From Vampirovibrionales bacterium (lineage in GTDB: Bacteria; Cyanobacteriota; Vampirovibrionia; Vampirovibrionales; JAGQHJ01), in the NCBI GenBank assembly GCA_025451145.1, contig JANWKX010000047.1:1-13389 (forward strand): DNA of 13,389 nt. Direction: 5' to 3'. This document shows, one piece after another, positions 5,216 through 12,037 of the stretch (position 1 is the first letter of the stretch; each line of letters opens with the position of its first letter). The notes under the pieces are model-generated. The model had not been told where the DNA came from. It searched no databases and was given only the letters and a program-made list of their open reading frames with translations. Made by a program: the position numbers and the translations under genes.

Positions 5216-7114
5216 TTAAGCTTGGGATTGTTGTTTAAAGGCATTAAAACGCTTTTGAGCAATAACTTTGGCTTGGTCAAAAGCCGTGACAAAGTACCGG
5301 GAAATTCGCTCAGGACTATGTTGTTCGCGAACGTAGCGGCCACCTTTCTCACGAACATCCAAGAGCTGGCTTGGATGCTGAGCTAAATCATACGCACGTT
5401 CCAAGCCCTGCATGAACAATCCATCTGCCTCTTGGATCACCTTGGCATCACTTGGTTTAAGTTTACCTGCAAAAAGGTGCCCCAAAGCCGTTGAATAGGC
5501 TTTCAGATCCGGAAGAGTCTGCATGAAGACACCTGTTTGCCCGTACTGTTCTTCGGGACTATGCTGCGTCGGTTGCACCACATCCGGATCCCGAACGGTG
5601 GTCTTTAAACCATCCACTCCCTGAACCAACGGAACATCCCAATTCATCATGGCTTCCAACTGTGTCAGACCATAAGGCTCATAAAGACTCGGTAGCATGG
5701 TAAAATCACTGCCCGCGTAAAGCTGCTCTATCTCTTGAGGGGTGATCCATCCCAAATGAACAAATCGACCTTTCAGTTCCGGGCAATTTTTCATTTCATC
5801 CAGAAAGGCCTGCAATTTCTGATCAAACGGCGCATGGCCTGTCTTACCGCAAGAAAAAACGACTTGAGCGTGTTCATGGGTCAATAAAAACGCTTTCAAG
5901 GTATCAACCACCATCAATGAGCCCTTTTGAAACGGATCAAACCGGGCGGCCCAACTATAAATCACCGCGTCAGGATCGCCATTCAAACCGTATTTCTTCT
6001 GAAGCGCACTTCTATTCACACTCTTCCATTGGGCAATGGCGTCTCTTAACCGTGCCTCCTCTTCAGGTGATTTTGGACTCAGGGGAACTTTGGATGAAAA
6101 GGGCCTGAAATCCCCATCCAAAAGCTTGTTATCAACCGGATCCAGAGATTGATTGATAGTATGATGAAGCGGCAAAACCCGACCAAGAGCCAGTTTCTCT
6201 CGAAGTGCCTGAATATAATCCGGTGGTTTTGCTCCTGAGGAATTCACCAGACTTTCAACGTAATGTGGATCCACCATGACAACATCCGCCCCCCGTATGC
6301 CTTCGGCCAAAGGAGAGAATTTTCGTTTTCTGGGATCAAGTGGCTGAATACCCTGCTGACGAGCGGTCTGCATATCGCGGATCTGGTCGTAAACATTGTG
6401 TAAAACAAATACTTTTGCAACGGGATGATCATCTTCTTGAACTTGATTGGCTGCCGGTCCGGTTAACCAATCGTGGGTCACAATGACATCCGGTTTAAAG
6501 GGATCGAGTTGGCTTGTTCTCGTTTTAGAAACCCCCTCAGGCAATTGTTCCGGATGAGATAATATTCCAGCAACCTCTCGGGTCAAGCGAGAAAGCGCCA
6601 TGTTGGCGTTAAAAATGGCATTGGGGCCTGAACCCAGCGTTCTTCTTTGCTCAGCGGTTTCCGGCTTAAAGTCTTGAGGAAAGTAAATATGGGTATAGTG
6701 GAAAAAAGGCTCGTTATGAAGCGCATAGGCTGTGGTTTTGTTTTGGGGCTCGTAGCGCTGGTATAAATCAACCGGCTCTGATTGACCATCGCCAAACTGA
6801 TAGTTGATCCGATACCCTGTGTCTTGGAAATGCTCGTAATTGTCATGATCTTCCGAGGGGTAGCGGGTAAAATCAGGCTGCAAGGTCCTGATTTCATAAG
6901 GGCTGTTCTTGTTTACGGCCGCTACAGAACTCACCGAAACGCTTCCTAAACCGCCTTTTCGGGAGGGGCGTTCTGCAGTCACCCAAAGCACATTATATCC
7001 AGGTGCTCCGGAGAAGCGGAGGGCTGAAGAATAAACTAATCTAGGCTTTGAAAACGTAGCGTTGCCATAAAACGGCGCATTAAAAGAATGCCTCAATTGC
7101 TGAACCCGTGCCAT
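5216..7114 (-). CDS. Glycogen/starch synthase-like glycosyltransferase
   Basis: This is a GT-B fold glycosyltransferase resembling GT5 glycogen synthase, which elongates alpha-1,4-glucan from ADP- or UDP-glucose. Visible motifs: KGGLG (53-57), the sugar-nucleotide loop near the N terminus; THDW (213-216); VLHN (237-240); ARFDPFQKG (390-398), matching the R-x2-x2-QKG motif; and PSLYEPYGLTQLEAM (475-489), the acceptor/donor motif with Glu479 and Glu487 spaced as in the EX7E motif, followed by DGLKTTV (501-507). At 632 residues it is about 150 longer than typical bacterial GlgA. The extra length is an N-terminal extension (1-40, including a Phe-Tyr-Gly-Asn motif at 15-18), extra sequence around 80-205, and a basic C-terminal tail. 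The start ATG has GGA 4 nt and GGGG 10 nt upstream. No glgB, glgC or glgP lies nearby, so the donor and product are unproven. I am confident of the fold, less of the exact substrate. Confidence 0.82.
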   Translation of the reverse strand: MARVQQLRHSFNAPFYGNATFSKPRLVYSSALRFSGAPGYNVLWVTAERPSRKGGLGSVSVSSVAAVNKNSPYEIRTLQPDFTRYPSEDHDNYEHFQDTGYRINYQFGDGQSEPVDLYQRYEPQNKTTAYALHNEPFFHYTHIYFPQDFKPETAEQRRTLGSGPNAIFNANMALSRLTREVAGILSHPEQLPEGVSKTRTSQLDPFKPDVIVTHDWLTGPAANQVQEDDHPVAKVFVLHNVYDQIRDMQTARQQGIQPLDPRKRKFSPLAEGIRGADVVMVDPHYVESLVNSSGAKPPDYIQALREKLALGRVLPLHHTINQSLDPVDNKLLDGDFRPFSSKVPLSPKSPEEEARLRDAIAQWKSVNRSALQKKYGLNGDPDAVIYSWAARFDPFQKGSLMVVDTLKAFLLTHEHAQVVFSCGKTGHAPFDQKLQAFLDEMKNCPELKGRFVHLGWITPQEIEQLYAGSDFTMLPSLYEPYGLTQLEAMMNWDVPLVQGVDGLKTTVRDPDVVQPTQHSPEEQYGQTGVFMQTLPDLKAYSTALGHLFAGKLKPSDAKVIQEADGLFMQGLERAYDLAQHPSQLLDVREKGGRYVREQHSPERISRYFVTAFDQAKVIAQKRFNAFKQQSQA

Positions 7115-7322
7115 CTATTCCATACCCCAAGACAAACTCTAAACAAGATAAAGTCTAAAAAACACAACCAATAAAAGAATCAACTATGATTAATAAAAGC
7201 ATAAGTTTTACGAAATTGCCTTGTGAGGCCCTCAAATATTTCAAAATGTAACGAAAATCCCGTCTATCCAAAAGATAGCCTTAGTCCTAATTTTGCCTGC
7301 TAATGGTTGCCTTAACGGTACC
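7115..7322. other. 208-bp intergenic region upstream of the glycogen-synthase-like gene
   Basis: This AT-rich region must contain the promoter of the gene at 5216-7114 and the 3' end of the methyltransferase transcript. A 5-bp stem CTATC/GATAG with a 5-base loop (7264-7278) lies 45 nt past the methyltransferase stop codon, again without a T-run. Several AT-rich -10-like hexamers occur, but none pairs with a -35 box at 16-18 nt. No small gene is apparent. Confidence 0.5.
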
Positions 7323-8090
7323 TTATAAGGCATTCAAAGCTTGGTAGATTTCCGACATTAAAATAGCACCTGATGTTGCCACATTTAAAGACTCTACTTC
7401 AGGGGCCATGGGGATATGAAGGCGATTCGAACTTTGCAGTATAGCCTCTGGAATCCCATGGGCCTCGGCACCCAGCAAGAGTAGTATTTTACGGCCATAA
7501 GCAGCTTGGCGGTAGGAAACCCCCTCGTGTGGATCGGCAGCCCAACAGGTCAAACCCTCAATACCTTGAACCCAATGAAGCAACTGCTCAGCTTGGCTGA
7601 ATTCCAAAATCGGCTTTCGAAATATCAATCCTGTCGAAGAACGGATCACCTTTGGGCTATAGGGATCAACCGATGGCGATAATGTCAGGATGGCATCGAT
7701 ATGAAAGGCACAGGCGCTTCGGGCAATGGTTCCCATGTTGCCAGGGTCCTGAAGCCCACAAAGGCCAAGGGCAAAAAAGATATTTTTCTCAAAAACCTCA
7801 ATTGATGGCATTTTCGGTTTAAGCGCCGTCGCCAGAATCGGTAAAGGGGTTTCAGTAGTAGACATCTTCTTCATCACGGCTTCTGAAACCGCGATCGCTT
7901 GATTAACCAAGCCATCGATCATTTTAGCCTCCGCCAAATGAAAAATCGTTTGAATGGATAGCCCTGCTTTTATGGCTTCCTCCAAGGCATGATAGCCTTC
8001 AATCAGGATAAGGCCCTCTTCATCACGATATTTTTTTTGATGAAGACGGACAACCCCTTTTACTTCAGGATTTTGGACACTGGTGATCAT
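7323..8090 (-). CDS. SpoU/TrmH-family RNA 2'-O-methyltransferase
   Basis: The 255-residue product is a SPOUT-class RNA methyltransferase that would transfer methyl from S-adenosylmethionine to a ribose 2'-OH of tRNA or rRNA. An N-terminal RNA-binding substrate domain (about 1-95, starting MITSVQNPEVK) is typical of the RlmB/TsnR/YsgA side of the family. The C-terminal knotted domain shows the three SpoU motifs: motif 1 QDPGNMGTIARSA (114-126) with the catalytic Asn and Arg, motif 2 LLGAEAHGIPE (205-215), and motif 3 IPMAPEVESLNVATSGAI (226-243) with the Ser-Leu-Asn-Val core. The length is normal. It overlaps the preceding DUF4127 gene by four bases (ATGA), so its translation is probably coupled to that gene. 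The exact target nucleotide cannot be told from sequence, and TsnR-like resistance enzymes belong to the same family. Confidence 0.92.
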   Translation of the reverse strand: MITSVQNPEVKGVVRLHQKKYRDEEGLILIEGYHALEEAIKAGLSIQTIFHLAEAKMIDGLVNQAIAVSEAVMKKMSTTETPLPILATALKPKMPSIEVFEKNIFFALGLCGLQDPGNMGTIARSACAFHIDAILTLSPSVDPYSPKVIRSSTGLIFRKPILEFSQAEQLLHWVQGIEGLTCWAADPHEGVSYRQAAYGRKILLLLGAEAHGIPEAILQSSNRLHIPMAPEVESLNVATSGAILMSEIYQALNAL

Positions 8091-9538
8091 AATTGAACCG
8101 AAATCTCAAACAATCGATCACAGGGAAACGTGAACGTCGGCTCTGAACTAGGCAATTCAAACTTGGGTTTCAAGAGGTGCAAGCCTTCTTTCATTTCCTG
8201 AGTCAGCTTATCCTCAGACAGTAAGGCCCCCTCCAACTTTCGAAGGCGGATCCTGGCTTCAGCCTGATAATACCAGTCATCCAAAAATCGCTTAAATAAA
8301 AGCCTCTGCTTGGCCGTATCATCTAGCCGTTTATGCTGCTTGGCCCAAGCCACAATGGCCCCCATGGCAAGCGCTGTCCCGATACTATTTCCAGGTGTAT
8401 TCCACGCGGCATACCCCGACAGCTTTTTAAAAGGGATATTGGCTTTTAACATGGTTTGTAATGTCACTGAGTCTCCACCGTTGGCATAAACGACATCGGC
8501 AATGGATACATCTTTTTGGGGGAGCCATGTCCTTAAAGCCTCAACCAGCTCCACACTATCAGACTTGGGACGAAGGCTCATCTGTTGTACACAATGATCG
8601 CCCATCTCATCGCGGGGGCAATTGACCATCAGAATAAAATCAGCATCCAGTGGAGACAGGCTCATCACCCCACCAATCGTCTGAATATGGCGCTGAACGA
8701 TGGCGCCAATGGCAATGCCATCAAATTTGGCCATCACTTTTTTTCCGGATTGCGGGAAAAACCAGGGAAACACTTTCAAAGGTTTTTCGTTTTGTGTCCA
8801 AAGCGCTCTAGCCATAAGGGTTAAAGCCGCTTCATCCGCACCGGTCTGGACAACCGATTTGGACTGAAGTTCTCTTCCGGCAAGCATTCGTTTTAAGGTC
8901 TCAGCCTCCTGAACATTTAAGCCGTAAGGGCCGGTATCATCCTGACAAAAGATGAGAAAATCCAGAAGCCCCTGCTCTATCAGATCGATAAAACTTTCGT
9001 TGAGATAGAAGTTTTTCTCCCGTCGATCCAAAAAGTCCTGAATCACCGGGCCAGGGATCTGATTAAAAAAGTGCGACGGGAAAGAGCCTTGTTGATGGGT
9101 TTCCGCACTGAATTGATACAGTATCTTGCCGAAGGTTGACCAATAATCCGGTTCTTCTTCGGCGTTATTGTAATTGGGAATTCGTAAAATGGAGCTGAAT
9201 CCGTAGCGTTGATGTGTCATCAAAGCAGCCGACTTTAGGAAGGTCTGGACTCTGTCTTTCAAATAAGGTAGCTTTTCCGTATTGACACGGCTTGCAATCA
9301 ACCCCCCATAGGCCATGGTATCCAATGAAAAAATCAAATGGGCCTGAGGCGTGTTATCTAATGATTGCTCCCACCAGTTCAGCAGCAGATCCATGGGAGC
9401 AGGACGCTTTAAAACACCCAGAAAACTTTTTGGAGGCAGAACGACCGGAATTTTCCCAATGGACGCCAAATCCATTACTTGATCGTAACAGACAGGCCTG
9501 CCATCCAAAGGAAGAATGATAAAGGGCACATCGGCCAT
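8087..9538 (-). CDS. DUF4127 family protein
   Basis: The 483-residue product matches the DUF4127 family, which has no established biochemical function to my knowledge. Characteristic motifs: PLDGRPV (10-16), SLDTMAYGGLIASR (71-84), QDDTGPYG (199-206), GADEAALTLMAR (233-244), YANGGD (351-356) and AAWNTPGNSIGTALA (377-391). The conserved Asp, Asn and Gly-rich motifs suggest an enzyme, possibly metal-dependent, but this is inference. No signal peptide is evident, although members in other bacteria may be exported. The ATG at 9536-9538 has GAGGA about 12 nt upstream, a long spacing, and a GTG three codons later is an alternative. The stop overlaps the methyltransferase start by 4 nt. A DoxX-like gene diverges from it across an 87-bp gap. 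Confidence 0.88.
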   Translation of the reverse strand: MADVPFIILPLDGRPVCYDQVMDLASIGKIPVVLPPKSFLGVLKRPAPMDLLLNWWEQSLDNTPQAHLIFSLDTMAYGGLIASRVNTEKLPYLKDRVQTFLKSAALMTHQRYGFSSILRIPNYNNAEEEPDYWSTFGKILYQFSAETHQQGSFPSHFFNQIPGPVIQDFLDRREKNFYLNESFIDLIEQGLLDFLIFCQDDTGPYGLNVQEAETLKRMLAGRELQSKSVVQTGADEAALTLMARALWTQNEKPLKVFPWFFPQSGKKVMAKFDGIAIGAIVQRHIQTIGGVMSLSPLDADFILMVNCPRDEMGDHCVQQMSLRPKSDSVELVEALRTWLPQKDVSIADVVYANGGDSVTLQTMLKANIPFKKLSGYAAWNTPGNSIGTALAMGAIVAWAKQHKRLDDTAKQRLLFKRFLDDWYYQAEARIRLRKLEGALLSEDKLTQEMKEGLHLLKPKFELPSSEPTFTFPCDRLFEISVQL

Positions 9539-9625
9539 AGGGCGAGTGGATTCCTCTTTTTCCTAGATAATGATAAGCTTTTGAAGACAGATAGGGCAAT
9601 GCCTTGGACGAATGAGGTCCTCGCC

Positions 9626-10192
9626 ATGAGTGAACATCTGGAAAAAAAAGCATTGGCGCTCCTACGGGTTTCGATTGGGGTCTGGTTATTATGGATTATT
9701 TTACCCAACCTGGATCGGGCATTTATTGAAAAAATAGCAGGCATTCTGGACAACTTTGCCCAAACCAACCCCTATCCTTTCTATCGCTGGATGCTTCATT
9801 ATTTGGCCTGGAATAATGCGGAGCAATTAGGCACCTTTATTTCTGTCGGGCAATTTTTAGTGGCTTCTGCCTTGATTATTGGCTTTTTATGCCGATTTTG
9901 CGCTGTTATCGCATTATTGTACACGATAAACTTGTACTTTATAGCTGGACATCAAGGATTTTTCTATAGCGGCTTCTGTATTCTTCTTGGCATCCTCTTT
10001 ACCGTGTTTTTTATAGGTGATATTGGTCGTTATTATGGACTCGATGGCCTATTATTCAAAGAAAAATCTCCAGATGAGAAGATTAAGAGACTTCCCGTCA
10101 AGAACAAAAAGCAAAAAGATGCCATTGAGACCCTGAGTAAAGCCCTTAAAAAAGACGCCCGCAAGCTAAAAAAAGTGAAATCCGCCGATTAA
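9626..10192 (+). CDS. DoxX-like integral membrane protein with Lys-rich tail
   Basis: The chosen ATG at 9626-9628 follows a GAGG box by 8 nt and gives 188 residues. A longer frame from a TTG at 9479 would overlap the divergent DUF4127 gene and adds a hydrophilic, non-conserved segment, so I reject it. An in-frame ATG at 9599 has a poor ribosome site. Four hydrophobic helices are visible at about 9-28, 68-88, 90-107 and 112-131. LLRVSIGVWLLW at the start and GDIGRYYGLDGLLF (131-144) fit the DoxX/SURF4-like family. The cytoplasmic-looking tail (145-188) is strongly basic and Lys-rich, longer than in small DoxX proteins, and may bind nucleic acid, lipid head groups or a partner. DoxX relatives act in membrane redox and thiol stress in some bacteria; here the role is unknown. 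Its end lies 4 bp from the convergent RelA/SpoT-like gene. Confidence 0.75.
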   Translation: MSEHLEKKALALLRVSIGVWLLWIILPNLDRAFIEKIAGILDNFAQTNPYPFYRWMLHYLAWNNAEQLGTFISVGQFLVASALIIGFLCRFCAVIALLYTINLYFIAGHQGFFYSGFCILLGILFTVFFIGDIGRYYGLDGLLFKEKSPDEKIKRLPVKNKKQKDAIETLSKALKKDARKLKKVKSAD

Positions 10193-10196
10193 TAAT

Positions 10197-11753
10197 CTAA
10201 CTTGCTAAGACTAAATGCTTGAAAGGATTAGCAGAAGCGTGAGCGGGCGAACCAAAACGTGGATGAGAGGCCTCTTTTTCAGCTTGTATGTCTTGATACA
10301 ATTGATTTAAGCTCTGAAACGATAGAATTGGAGCATACTTCTCTGAAAGCTCTGGGGGGAATTCAATATCATGAAAGCATTTGAGGACCGCATCAGAGTC
10401 TCGACAACAACTCACATGTTCACCACGGCCCTCAAGTTCTCTGGCCCTGACATAATGTTGGTTGAGATACGCTTGATAAACCGATTTTTCTTGAGGCGTT
10501 AGCCAATTATACGTCGATTGAAGCCGGTGATACTCCTGTTGAACCTTTGAATGGCCAATACCATGACAATATTCTTTTCCCTGAAGCATTGCATAGAGAA
10601 GCCGATCTCGCTCAGAAACGGCATGAGTCAAAGTTCCTCTGATTTGAAGCTCAATCGGGTGGCCATCCACTTTTAACTGTAGATGTACCGATGTATAGCC
10701 TGATTCCGTCGTCGTCCATTTTGGATCAATTTTATCAGTCACCATTTCCGGATCCCGACCAAAGGCCTGCCTTTCAGCCGACTGCAAAATGCTAATTTGC
10801 GCATCCGATAGGTAAGGCTGAACCCCTGGTCCATGAAAATTGCGAAGCGAAACCAATTGGATTCGCTTATCCCGAATCGCCTGGGCGAATTGCTCAATCA
10901 CCGGACCCATCATTTGATCAGGAGCATTTAGAACCAATCGGGCGCCGTTACCATCATGAATGATCTTCATCGCGGCTTCGAGATCGGGGACAACCTGCCC
11001 CCTTGAAAGAATCGCTTTGTGATAAAGCTTCATAAAAATTGTTTCAGGCGTCTTAATCCGGCTTTGAATCTCGATATTCGACTGTAGGCCCGATTCATTG
11101 ATAATATCGCGAATCGTTTTATATGTTGCATCATGCTGAGCTTGGAATATCGGGGAAAGCTGATGAGCGATATCAGACATTCTCACGCGTACCGCTCTAT
11201 CAAGGGCCTGGTTAAGGGCCATGGCATCTTCGGACGGTAAGATCACCCCACCAACAGAACTAGCCTCATGAAAATAATCCGAGAGATGAAGAGATTGAGG
11301 TTTAACGCCTTGAGCTGATAGCCCTTCATAAAGGGACTCCCAAGTTGCATTTTGTTGTGCCCTGGAGGTTTCCACCAAGACAACATTTTTCGGAAGCACC
11401 TCAGCCAGATGTTTCAAATTGGCATTTCTTTGTTCTGAAGGCCCTAGAGAACATTGATAAAAAGTTATCGTTTGCTTATCTTTATCAGCCAAGAAGACAT
11501 TCAGCAAATCGCCTCGTCCAGGCGTAATGACGGCCATCGTTCCAGTAGCGTTTTGTAGGAGATGATAAAGCCGACTCTGCTTCTCAAGAGAGAGTTCTTT
11601 AGGGTTCCTGAGAACACCCGATGAGCGCTGGAACTGATCTCCAGCACCTGTGGTTGAAGAGGCGGGATCCATCAGTACCGAGTCGCCAAAGCGAGGTCTT
11701 GGGAAAGGTGCCCCACGCAAAATGGATTGCAGTTGAATTGGATTTAGCCCCAT
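10197..11753 (-). CDS. Protein with RelA/SpoT-type nucleotidyltransferase core
   Basis: The central part resembles the (p)ppGpp synthetase domain (RelA_SpoT). Numbering from the ATG at 11751-11753 (five fewer than from the GTG), I see SRIKTPETIFMKLYHK (231-246), like the substrate-binding R-x-K-x-P segment; HDGNGARLVL (266-275), like the D-x2-G-x-R motif with a metal-binding Asp; and SGYTSVHLQLKV followed by ELQIR (351-372), with the Tyr and His of the nucleotide pocket and a Glu like the catalytic one. HD hydrolase, TGS and ACT domains are absent, so it is not a classic long Rel. About 220 residues before the core (after an N-terminal PRFGDS motif) and 140 after it are unrecognised; a second PRFG occurs near the C terminus. 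The GTG at 11766-11768 is an alternative start, but the ATG suits a promoter candidate better. Nucleotide second-messenger synthesis, or toxic pyrophosphate transfer as in toxSAS enzymes, are possible roles; neither is shown. Confidence 0.72.
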   Translation of the reverse strand: MGLNPIQLQSILRGAPFPRPRFGDSVLMDPASSTTGAGDQFQRSSGVLRNPKELSLEKQSRLYHLLQNATGTMAVITPGRGDLLNVFLADKDKQTITFYQCSLGPSEQRNANLKHLAEVLPKNVVLVETSRAQQNATWESLYEGLSAQGVKPQSLHLSDYFHEASSVGGVILPSEDAMALNQALDRAVRVRMSDIAHQLSPIFQAQHDATYKTIRDIINESGLQSNIEIQSRIKTPETIFMKLYHKAILSRGQVVPDLEAAMKIIHDGNGARLVLNAPDQMMGPVIEQFAQAIRDKRIQLVSLRNFHGPGVQPYLSDAQISILQSAERQAFGRDPEMVTDKIDPKWTTTESGYTSVHLQLKVDGHPIELQIRGTLTHAVSERDRLLYAMLQGKEYCHGIGHSKVQQEYHRLQSTYNWLTPQEKSVYQAYLNQHYVRARELEGRGEHVSCCRDSDAVLKCFHDIEFPPELSEKYAPILSFQSLNQLYQDIQAEKEASHPRFGSPAHASANPFKHLVLAS

Positions 11754-11789
11754 GGCGCGCTCACTCACAACCTATCTCAACCGACTTGT

Positions 11790-11818
11790 GTTATATCACC
11801 AAGGTAATGGTCCTACAA
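11790..11818 (-). promoter_or_regulatory. Candidate sigma-70 promoter of the RelA/SpoT-like gene
   Basis: On the minus strand TTGTAG (11813-11818) and TATAAC (11790-11795) are separated by exactly 17 bp. The -10 box matches the consensus at five of six positions and the -35 at three. Transcription would start near 11783, leaving a leader of about 30 nt before the ATG at 11753 but only 15 nt before the GTG at 11768. Confidence 0.35.
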
Positions 11819-11998
11819 TATCAAAACCGCTACAAGGGAAAAGTTTCCATTATCTGGATGATTTTGTTTACAATCTCTAATCTTGGCGGCCCCCTGCGTT
11901 GCTTCCCTATTACCCGAAATCGGATTCCATGGTAGCTTATGGATAGCTTTATCTCTGGTTTTGTCTTTTAATTCATAGAGAAGCGCTTAATTGCTATT

Positions 11999-12008
11999 GA
12001 CTTAAGTC
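11999..12008. promoter_or_regulatory. Perfect palindrome upstream of the TpsB gene
   Basis: GACTTAAGTC is a perfect 10-bp palindrome about 30 nt before the tpsB-like ATG, overlapping a TTGACT hexamer (11997-12002). No matching -10 box follows at normal spacing. It may be a regulator site. The rest of the divergent region (11769-12037) shows no gene; an 8-bp palindrome AAGCGCTT lies at 11981-11988. Confidence 0.25.
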
Positions 12009-12037
12009 CCTAGAGAATCTCAAGAGAGTCAACACGA

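Noticed and set aside
7309..7331. Inverted repeat GCCTTA/TAAGGC and palindrome CCTTATAAGG at the methyltransferase stop codon
   Set aside because: The repeat overlaps the stop codon, the stem is short and no T-run follows, so it is not supported as a terminator.
9479..9625. Longer start for the DoxX-like gene from a TTG codon
   Set aside because: It overlaps the divergent DUF4127 coding start, adds a hydrophilic non-family segment and lacks a good ribosome site, while the ATG at 9626 has GAGG 8 nt upstream.
11621..11935. Plus-strand 104-residue frame over the RelA/SpoT-like gene start and the intergenic region
   Set aside because: No family features, and it runs antisense through the coding start and promoter candidate of the RelA/SpoT-like gene.
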